From: Norana najaformis
Lineage: Eukaryota; Annelida; Clitellata; Crassiclitellata; Hormogastridae
Direction of reading: 5' to 3'
Assembly (NCBI GenBank): GCA_964023275.1
Contig: OZ029929.1
Coordinates: forward strand, 2,669,844 to 2,733,843
DNA length: 64,000 bases
Below the pieces are notes generated by a model that made no database searches, was not told the origin of the DNA, and was given only the letters and a program-made list of their open reading frames with translations. Positions within the stretch are counted from its first letter, which is position 1. The number at the start of each line of letters is the position of its first letter. Below, one piece after another: positions 11,395-21,300 of the stretch. Position numbers and translations under genes: made by a program.

Positions 11395-11545
11395 CTGCCT
11401 GACCCTTAGATCTTAACCTGGAACCGAACCTGACCATACCCACCTATCTATTTCGTTTCGACTGAGCGCCTGTGAATAGGCTGGCTTCCTCGACTTATCT
11501 TTCTTTGGACGCTGTAGACATCTCGGGGTTACGATTACGATTGCC
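11395..11545. repeat. Dispersed repeat D
   Basis: Contains tgactgagcgcctgtgaata ... gacgctgtagacatctcggg and ends in gattacgattac. Related copies occur at 50280-50400 (inverted), 53340-53450 (inverted), 53815-54060 and 56650-56750. It looks like the 3' region of a retroelement with an ATTACG tail. The type cannot be settled from here. Confidence 0.45.
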
Positions 11546-11639
11546 TCCAAGTAAACTGTTAGTGAAACAGAGGTTGCAAGTTTTTTTTTAAAGGATCGTC
11601 ATAAATATTAAGCTCATTTTTACTTGCATTCTGAAACGG

Positions 11640-11850
11640 GGTGCAGTGGTTGGTGTTCTGGACTATCAACCCAGAGATCGGGGGCTCAAACCCCAGTCAG
11701 GGCTGAAGATGTCTCTGTCTGTTCCACCTCCGCTCCTGGAGAACGCGGTCATAAATTCAGTACATTGACCGAACACTATCGGTGAGAAGATCAGGCAGCG
11801 AAGGAGAGGATTGGCCCAGCCCTCACGTACCGAGTCTAAGAAAGTCAAGT
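11640..11850 (+). repeat. SINE family E copy
   Basis: A tRNA-like head with A box gtgcagtggttggtgttctg and B box gggctcaaacccc is followed by a body with acattgaccgaacactatc and agaagatcaggcagc. It matches the better preserved copy at 45300-45735. Confidence 0.6.
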
Positions 11851-13425
11851 CGCTATATCACTACACACCCATAGTTGTCTGTCGGAGTTACTTAAAGGAC
11901 GGATTTTTTCTGTTTCTTCCATTTATAAGGCGAACTACAGATTTAAAAGAAGTGCGTAAAGGACTGTGTTGGTGGAACTTTCCACTAATGAATCAGTACG
12001 CTTAAAGCAAGCTGTGGGAGACCTATATGGCGCGCGCGTATGTACTGGAAATTTTCAAGACGTGAGGCCGATGAGTCATCGGGTTGTTGACTTGTTTGTG
12101 ATTTAATTGGCGGGCGCCCTGCGCGGAGGCCGACTTACATCAGCAGTTAAATGTAATTCATGAGATGTTCCAGTTTTTGTCTATAAACTAAGTTGAAAGA
12201 AAATAAATGTTGATGGCATTTTCGATAGTTTGTTCTTGAAATTTTGCTGCAGTTTCTCAAATTTTCGCTCTTGAAATCTTACTGGATTTTTCCATAGGTT
12301 TTCTTGAAACGGGAATGACACTCGAAATGGGTTTTTTCAAATCTCAGTGGCATTTTTGAGTTTGTTCTTAAATCTTGTTGACATTTTCACACATACGTTT
12401 TACAGGTAGAAACACACATAAGTACCAGAATGTTATATAGGGTCCTCTAAATGCGTTATCTAATGACTATATAGGGCTATATACATAAATTAGCGGATTC
12501 TAATCAGCAGCACAGGCATCGATATCTCACTGAAGAACAACCCTAGCGAAGCATCATCATTGATCGGCTGCTGATGCTGAGCGTGGAAATTCCAACCAAT
12601 CGAGACCGTCGTACAGGTAGGACGATGGATTGCTGGCTGCGGAAAACTTATGATATCCCGCAGGCCGCATCGAGGAAGATGCTACAGCCTCAGTAACAAT
12701 ACAGGTAAAACAGGTTCTCAGTACACCTACAATAATCCCACAAATCATTCAATATCCTCTTGAAGTGAAAGGAAAACAGACAGACAGACACAGGCAGAAA
12801 CAGACACAGACAGAAACAGACAGACAGACATACAGAGACAGATACAGGCAGAAGACAGACAGAAAGGAGAGGAAGGGAGGAGAGCGATAGACACACTCGC
12901 CCACTCGTGAAGAGAGACAGAGACAGCGAGATAAACATGTGGCAATATAAGGACACTGCCACAGCAACAAAACGACAAACTGATTAACAGACACACACAG
13001 GGGGAGAGACAGGCACACAAAAACTTAAAGGTACAGACAGACAGACAGACGACATACAGACAACGACATCTGGTAATAGAGACATTAATAAAAACAAACT
13101 GAAGCAGACGTACACAGACGAACATATACAATGATTTATAGAGAAAAAGACCGAATAAGAGACATATGGAGAAGCACAACCACCGATACAAGCAAACATA
13201 CGTAGGCATCCACCGAGTCGATGCAGACAGCGGAACGAGCGAGACATAGAGAACACAAACACTCAGGGAAACAGAGAGACAGAGACACCGAGACACAGAC
13301 AGAGACTGAGTGGCACAAAGAAGAGGAGATCTGTTGCCATGACGACGCCAGCTGGAGAAACCTGAAGTGGTCACAGTAAGAATCTCCATCAGTCTACAGG
13401 GAAGCTGGTGAAAGGAACGATTTAC
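11850..13425. other. No gene seen; (CAGA)n microsatellite 12770-13320
   Basis: 12770-13320 is an imperfect CAGA/GACA array that creates Cys/Ser/Leu-rich open frames on the minus strand. They are artefacts. 11850-12765 shows no convincing exon. Confidence 0.7.
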
Positions 13426-13429
13426 TGAC

Positions 13430-13660
13430 ACGAAGATCACAGGTAAGTCGACCTATTAAGTCCAATTCTCAGGTGAGCGCCAGTCTAAGGTATTGACTAG
13501 GACCCTCAGGTGAGTGGCAAGAAAGCTGTTTTCAAATTGCAGGGAAACGCCAGCGTCAGATATGATTTGAAAGGTGATTGCGAAGAAAGGTATGAATTGG
13601 AATCTCAGGTAGGTGCCAAAGAAGTTTTAGATGGAAACCTCAGATAAGTGCCAATAGAGT
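13430..13660 (+). repeat. Cluster of 5'-splice-site-like motifs
   Basis: Loosely spaced copies of ctcag followed by gtgag/gtaag/gtagg occur with GT at 13443, 13473, 13510 and 13609, plus a mutated ctcagataagtg near 13640. A further copy lies at 14475. I see no coding exon attached to them. Confidence 0.5.
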
Positions 13661-13671
13661 TGTGGCTCGGA

Positions 13672-13810
13672 ATGTAAATGGAAATGTAAACGTTTTTCTG
13701 TAGAGACCGTATGGCCTCGACCCTGATCATTTTTCAGTGAATTAATTGGGTGAGATCCTTTACCACCGCTGCCCGTTTGAATGGGCGCCACGCCATTTAA
13801 GGGGTGGACG
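13672..13810 (-). repeat. SINE family A, head-less copy
   Basis: Covers the tail and body from gtaaacgtttttctgtag to gggcgccacgccatttaa, but lacks the tRNA-like head. It is therefore 5'-truncated relative to the element's own orientation. It is followed by dispersed repeat F (13845-14175), which contains two copies of a segment with gttaacgacatcttgtg. Confidence 0.65.
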
Positions 13811-14189
13811 TATATGGCCCTGGTTTAAGACGCTGTTTATTCGTCGGTCAGAAGGTAGGTAGCTTGTTTCTCTACTCATAGGTGGCGGTTAGACGCAGTC
13901 GATGAATATACAACGTCGGTTGAAAGCGTTGAAAAGGCCAATTAATTTAATTTTTAGCTTTAGTTGTGTAAACGACATCTTGTGGCTGCCATGGCCGTTA
14001 ACGTCGACCTCACCTCACGAACCTTTTAGTCACTCAGACACGATGTATCGTTAACGATTAAACGCAGTTGACATATATACTTCGGGTGAACGCGTCTTAA
14101 AGGTGTTTAAATTCAACAGCTGTTTATTGTTAGTTTCCATAGTTAACGACATCTTGTGTATGCTTTTTCATTAGGTTAATTGCCTCCTC

Positions 14190-14465
14190 GCTTGCAAATG
14201 TAATTGTAAATGCACACGGTTATTTCTATAGCGACAGAATTGCCTCTACTCTGCTCATTTTTTCAATGAATTCATCGGGTGAGATCATTCATCATCGCTG
14301 GCCGTTTTGAATGGGCGCCACGCCATTTAAGGTCCCCGTGCACGGACCGTGCTAGCCCGAGATTAAAATCTCTGAATATATCCACTACTGGTATGCGAAC
14401 CGGTATCCTCACGCTCAGAGGCGCCTAGACGTACGCTTTAACCAATGTAGCAAACGAGGCGAGGA
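14190..14465 (-). repeat. SINE family A, near full length
   Basis: A complete-looking copy from the ATTTAC-type tail (tgtaattgtaaatgcacacg) to the tRNA-like head (tacgctttaaccaatgtagc). Confidence 0.75.
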
Positions 14466-14479
14466 ATCTCCTCAGGTAA

Positions 14480-17400
14480 GTGTCAAGAAAGGCAGGATTC
14501 GATTCGCAGGTCTCGGAATTTCAGGCAAAAAACAGTTTTGGAGGAACACTAACTGTACGACTTGTCACAGAAGATTGAAATAACCAGCAAAAATCAGCGT
14601 TCGGAATCTCATCGAGTCTTTGTAATGTAATCATTGTTATTTCTCAACGCCATACAAAAGCTGCGTCATATTCGTAAGGTAAGATCACGTTACATTACAT
14701 TTGCAGGGTAGGATAAACTAAAAGTGCAATTATAACTGATCTGCTTTGTGGCGCCTCTCAATAATCTCACCTACACGGAGAAAGGTGCACTGCTAAACCC
14801 CAGAGAATATTGTAAAGGCGCTACGTAATGAAGTGTAATGACGTCACATTACTATAAGGCCTTATGATCTGTAAGCTTCTATTAGTTTAGCTATTCGAAT
14901 AATCAACGCTTCCTGACTCCAGCCACTGGGCGGCGATGGGCGAATAATTGCTTTCCATTTCTTTCTGTCATTTCTCAAATCTTTTGCTTTTCACAGTTTG
15001 GTCAAAGCCTTGCATCGTCATCATCATCATCATCATCGTCATCATCATCGTCATCATCAGCAGCAGCAGCATCTGTGGCGTGCTCCTCTCTGGAGGGTTG
15101 CCGTTTCCACCACTCGCAGCCAGTCGTCTCTATTCTGCGCTTGTCTCCAGGCCCTATGTACCAGAAGTTCAGTGGGCACAGGTCAGCTTCCGCTGTTCTT
15201 GTTCCTGTCTGGTAAGGGCGTCCGACACTCCCTTCCAACAACCTCTTGGTGTGTATTTGTCTATATTGGTCATCCAGCACAGACCGAGTGGTCTGCTTCA
15301 AATGTTTCTCTTTCCTTCGAATCTTGCCTTCAGTGCGTGGGTAGAATTCGTCCTTGCGATTAAGGCCACTGTTCGACTAAATAAGAGGGTCTTACAGGGA
15401 AATTTCGGCGACTCACATTGTGGGGATTTGCCATCTGGATATGACTTGGTGGGGCTCAGGTCACTACGACCCAGTTCTACGCTCAAAGCCACCTGCATCT
15501 CTACCCCTTCTACTTATAGGGTGGCCGTTCCCTAAGATCGTTGCCCCTGGTGTCCGTTTTCTCGAAGGAAGGTTCAGCACTGACCCCTTCCTTACTAGAG
15601 GCAACACTGTAAACGGCTGGGCATCGACTCTGCCTCTTCCGCGGTCGCCGAATGGGCAACGGCCTACGAATGGTTTTTTTCTGAGAACAGGGTTCGTTCG
15701 TTTGCCGGCAATAGTCCCATTTTGTGAGCCTTCTTAACTACGGTCTTTCTCGTCAACGCCTTTTTACATATCGTCACTCTGGATCTGCTGCCATTAATCA
15801 GAGACATCAATCGTTCTTTTAGGTCCTGAGACACGGAAGTCTTATGATTAGTCTCTGCGTCTTTCCGCCCTAGGCACATGGATGTCGGGCAGCGCATCTT
15901 CCCACTATCACACATCCCGGGCACCATTTCCGTTTGTAGGACTCCCAACCTCACGAACATTTGTCATGCATCACGACTTACGGAGTAAGTGTTTGTATCG
16001 GGACTCTGTGTTGGCAGTTCTCGACCAACAGAGTTATTAAATATGTAGATAGGATATATACCTAGGGTCTCTGTAGAACTCCGACAGTGAAGGTCCTCTC
16101 AACCTTCGCTATTTGCACACAGACCATCGACTTACGCACGAGGGGGTCCGACCTCGCTCTTCAGGCAACTGTGTGTTTGTGACAAGCAAAGATGGAGTCG
16201 GTATGGATCATGCTGGTTCCTTCTGATCTGATACCAACAGAAGCCTTTATTCCACGAGTCAGGCAACGGATTCCACGAGTCAGGCAACGGTTTCTCCGAC
16301 GCCTTCTCGTCCGTAAATGTATGTTTGGTAACTCTGCCGAACCCGGACTTTGATTTGTATACGCTATGTTCGCCCAGCAGGAGAGGTGTTGAAAAGAAAT
16401 TCGGACCTATATTCAAACTGTTAAAAGCAATAAATCACTAAATATTAGATACAAAATCAAGTAAACTGAATTACACGAATATACTACAATAATTCTTGTA
16501 TTCCTCGAATAATATTATTCTTACTTATAACACCTATATTTGAGCTTTCAGTCCTGTCCGCCAAACTCCCCACCTCACTTAGATGCGAAGTATCAATCAA
16601 TCTATATCAATCGTGACAAACATCTCCAATCTAGTTCCAGTTAACAAGGCAAGGGATCATAAAAAAATGAACCAATTTGCTAATTTAATTAACCATAGAA
16701 TGCGGGGTAAAAAAACAATACCGTTCAACCGGCCATTAGCAAATTCCTATTTACACCCTTCGCTCGTGGGACCCCCGATCGACACGAATGCAGACGGTCA
16801 TAGCATCTTGTGGAAGGGTCAGTATCAGAGGAGGTAACAACCCCACCATGGGACGTCCACCTGGCACACTATTGATTACACCTTCGCCCCAAATAACACG
16901 CACCCATAGTCTAGCTGTAAGCATGGTTCTCTTGTCAAACAGAGGTGGGGCTCATTTCCTGGCCAGGACAAAAAGATTTTCTGAGATTTCTGTTGCACTG
17001 GCGTCCCCTTGGGAACTCGGGTATAACACGAATACATCGACCGAAATCAGAGCTCAAACCTTGGCCACCCGATTTCGTATAACGAGACTAAGAAAATGTA
17101 AAAATGAAGAGGGTAACACTTCATATCCAGGGCAGCTTCCATTACTCTTTCCCTGCCTCCCTTCTTTCCTTCCTCTCTCCTACTTCCTATTCTTCTCTCC
17201 ATCCTTCTTTGTCTGTCTTCGTCTGTCTGGATGCGTCTACTGAACGGTCACACTCTCCCCTACCTACGCTGCAAACCACATGAATAGTTGTAGTTATATC
17301 TGGACACAGGTGCAAATGCGAAGATGCTACCTGTATTGGTCGACAGGTGTAGTCCAAGCATTCAAAGGCATTAGTTACCGAGCTCTCTTTTCAAGACAGT

Positions 17401-17890
17401 CTGCAAAAAGCTTTCAAACCTTTTACTTTTGTTCGTTCAGGTAAATCACGCAGGTGATGATGAATCACGCAGGTGATATATCACGCAGGTGTTAAATCAC
17501 GCAGGAGACGTAAGACCCTGGTGATGCAGATGATAACGCACTACTACTACTACCACTACTACTACTACCACTACCACTACCACTACTACTACTACTACTT
17601 TTACTACTGTTGATTCACAAAGACATGTTATATTGTGCTAATATTATGTTATTGATGTTAGATTGTGTTATGGCATGGTATGTTATTGTGTTATGCTATG
17701 TCACGTTTTAGCGCCTATCAGGTGCTACTAAGAGGCGCTCTGTAGATGTTCAGCTACGATTACAAATAGGTTACATTACTGTTATGCTATGCGATGTAAC
17801 GTAATAATAGGTCATACGTGTTACGTTATGCTTCGAGCGCAGAAACAAAAGGCGAGCTCATGAGAACAATAGGTCACTGTTACATAATAA
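14480..17890. other. No recognisable gene
   Basis: 14998-15070 is a CAT/CAG triplet run and 17535-17605 a CTA triplet run. The longest frame (195 aa from 14948) starts in Ile/Ser low complexity and matches nothing I know. 16255-16295 holds a perfect short duplication of attccacgagtcaggcaacg. 17400-17520 repeats aatcacgcaggtg. The block 15100-16400 has mixed composition like old transposon DNA, but I found no RT, integrase or transposase signature. Confidence 0.5.
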
Positions 17891-17894
17891 TAAT

Positions 17895-18125
17895 GGCCTT
17901 AGACGCGAACGTGGCCCAGCTGTATGTATGTGGTGATGAACGCTGGCGCCACCTAGCGAATTATAAAATGACAAAATTAGTTTAGAAAAGGCGTTATGCT
18001 GATTATAACGTTCTCAAAATCGGCAGTTTTTTGGTCACTGCTTTCATGTATCGGTGAGCTACAGAGGATATTCCATTGAAGGGATTTTGCTGAAATTTCG
18101 CCAATTGTTCTGCTCGAAAGAGGCC
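17895..18125 (-). repeat. Left arm of a roughly 230-bp inverted repeat
   Basis: From ggccttagacgcgaacgtgg to tcgccaattgttctgctcga, this segment is the reverse complement of 19945-20182 with modest divergence. Shared words include ggcgttatgctgatt, aaaatcggcagttttttgg and ggaatatcc (as the complement). It lies just upstream of the Ly6-like exon 1. Confidence 0.8.
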
Positions 18126-18298
18126 AACAGACCTTTGTTACTGCTGATGCCAACGCCTTTTAGGAAATGTTTCTTGTTTCCTGTTTATTCCCGTTTAGTT
18201 TCGCCTGATTTCTGAGCACGGATTCGACGATTTGTCAAAAACTCGCCTGCAGTTCCGACGTTGACTTTGAATTCCGAGCGAAATCGAGATAGAGCAGA

Positions 18299-18344
18299 AT
18301 GTCGAATGTCAAGAGGACTTCAAATATCTTTGCAACTGTCACAA
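18299..18344 (+). CDS. Ly6-like gene, exon 1 (start of signal peptide)
   Basis: ATG at 18299 encodes MSNVKRTSNIFATVT and one extra base, followed by the consensus donor GTAAGA. Joined in phase 1 to exon 2 it yields a basic n-region running straight into a hydrophobic core. A second in-register ATG at 18306 is out of frame. Confidence 0.55.
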
Positions 18345-21300
18345 GTAAGACCTCATAGCTAAGATAACAACTAACGCCTTCGTTTTGCTGTTAACCAATT
18401 AGTTTATTAATTATTTTACTTCTGTTATCATAAGTAACGATTATAACAATTACATGTTACCCGATGTGTGTAGTTTCTACTAGTGTTAACACTAATACTA
18501 CTATCAGAGAATTAGTAGTAGTATTAATATCAAAACTAATGTCAATATTAGAGTACTGATATTATGATACTAAATACATGACTATTATAGTATTATAGTA
18601 TAAGTATTACTATAAGTATCAGTACTACCATTAGCATTAGTATTAGTATTAGTACGTATATAATAAAAGGCTTAGACATGTGCATACTTATTTAGTGTTC
18701 CATTTAGTACATTTAGAACAGGCGAACTATAATACATGCGCTGCTTGGTCGGACGTCTAGAGCCCCAACTGAACTGAGACCCACCCGCTAGGGGATGGGA
18801 CTGGGAGGAAGAAGATCACTTTGGTGGATTGGGAACACTGCATGCAGAGAGAGACGAGGCCAGATGAGGAGAAGATCGGAGGGGATGGAGCAAGAGGGGA
18901 GAGGCAGAGAGTGGAGGGGAGAGAACAGGATGCAGGTAACAGAGACATGGAAAGTGAGAGGAAGATATGTCATACCAGAATTGACATTTCGCTGTACTAG
19001 CGCGCGAATGCTCTAATGCGTCATAGGCTTAGGTAGCATTCGTATGTGCATCATGTTAATGTTAGAAGCATTGGCGGATTTAGTTCTAGGCGTAATGAGG
19101 GGGTTCGCCCCAGTCTCTACCGGCGATCCTCAGACCAGTCCTGTCCATGGTGGACTGCCAGAATGTGTCGCCCCTCTGGAAATGCTCTTACCCCACACGC
19201 AACCAATCCTGGAACCACCACTGATTAAAAGTATTAGCCTAGTATTAATATCAATATTAGATTAGATTTTAATTAGATTGGAACGAGTTGAAACGGATCG
19301 GATCGGATCATACATCACATAAGATAAAATCAAATTAGATTAATGATTCATAAATCTTTCTCATTCAGTTGTCCTGTTCGTCTTCTTGACCTCTTCGGTC
19401 GATGGACAAGCCGATAACACTACCACCACCACCACTACCACCCCTGCCCCCACCAGCAGCACCATGACTCCAGCGCCTTATCCGGCGACCGACAACTCGA
19501 CCTCTCCAACAAAGGTCACGGTCTCTATGACGACCTTGAAAACGAACTCGGTTAGACAAAAGATTTCTTCTTTGGAATTTATCCATGTAATAATACTAAC
19601 CTTAGACATTGCGTTCCTGGTTAGGTTTCATGTATGTGATGGTGAATGCTAGCGCATAATATGAAAACAAAAATGGTCCGATGACTCGTGGAAATTTCCT
19701 ATACAAACGAGCGCATAAAACTTTCTGCTGAGCAGCGTAATAAGCAGCGTTCATCGACACTTTTAAAAGCTTTCGACAAATGCTGTATGTTTATCGACTG
19801 CGTTCAATCGCTCATATTTATGTCATTTTCACATTTTGTCAACGCGACCTTGGGAATGATCAACTTGTAATGTAATGGTATGGATTCCTAGCCACATTGG
19901 GTTGTCTGGAAATGAGATGACAGACCCGCTGACAAAAATGGTCTAGAAATGGTCGAGCAGAACAACTGGCGAAATTTCAGCAAAAAATCCCTTCTATGGA
20001 ATATCCCCTGTTGCTCACCGAGACACGAAAGGAGTGGCCAAAAAAACTGCCGATTTTGAGAACCTTACAATCAGCATAACGCCTTTTCTAAACAAATTTT
20101 GTCATTTTATTATTCGCCAGGTGGCGCTAGTGTTCATCACCACATACATACAGCTTGGCCACGGTCGCGTCTAAGGCCATTATAACAGAGATTTACTCTA
20201 CAAATTATTTAGAATTGAAAGAACGAAAAAGCAATGCTACTGGGAAACATTAACTAACCACTAGTAAACTGAAATCAATACAATTAACTGAAAGCCTCTA
20301 TTACATAGGCTACATGCAATAGTTTTACAGTCAAATATAAAATTAAAAATTTTATGTCTATGCCTAAACTAATGGATAAAAATTATTTAAACAGCATAGC
20401 AATTAAACACCTTTAACACAAGTTTAATGCGCACTATATAAATGTCAGTTGCGCTAACTGGATATTTAACTCCGCCACTGCCTTGTTTGGAGGTAGTGTA
20501 TGTGATGGTGAATGCTAGGAGGAGGGCGACGGCAACGGCCTTTGATGCCATAAGCTGTCGTTAAACTGAGGAACTACTACTACTACTGGATATTTTAAAC
20601 ATGTTTTTCGCGTGTAACTTAGGGCCGATTCAGTGGCCCAGTTAGCCAAAAGACGTCATTAATCAGTCTAGCATAATAATTAATTAGCAATTGAGATTAG
20701 ACACCTTTAAACTATGTCCAACGGACGCTATATATTTGTCTAACGCGTTCAAACGCCAGGTAGTAAAACTCCGTCACTGCCTTGTCTGGGGGTAGTGCCA
20801 GTCTCAAGCCTGGATAAAGGAGGAGGGCGACGGCAACGGCCTTTGATGCCATAAGCTGTCGTTAAACTGAGGAACTACTACTAACGCCAGGTAGCTCCTC
20901 CACTGCCTTTAGATGGGTGGTGCCAGTCCCAAGCCTGGATAAAGGAGGAGGGCGACGTCAACGGCATTTGATGTCATAAGATGTCTTTAAACATTGGAAT
21001 TACTTCTACTACAGGGCTAAACACTAGTAAACTGAAATCAATAGATTTAAATGAACACATCTGATACATAATCCACATGCAGTAGTTTTACGGTCAAATA
21101 TAAAATAAAACATTTTATACATTAAATTTACTTATTTCTTAAAAATCCAATGGTAATCGAAAGAATATATTGTTACTTTATGAAAATATATTATATGGAT
21201 TAAATTGGCAAAGAAACTACAGAAATATCTAAAAGAGGCCTAAATATTTAGTGGCCGAGGGACGTATTAATTATTGTAATAATTGCCATTATCATTAGAA

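Noticed and set aside
14948..15535. 195-aa frame
   Set aside because: Begins in ATC-repeat poly-Ile, no motif, overlaps other frames of similar length.
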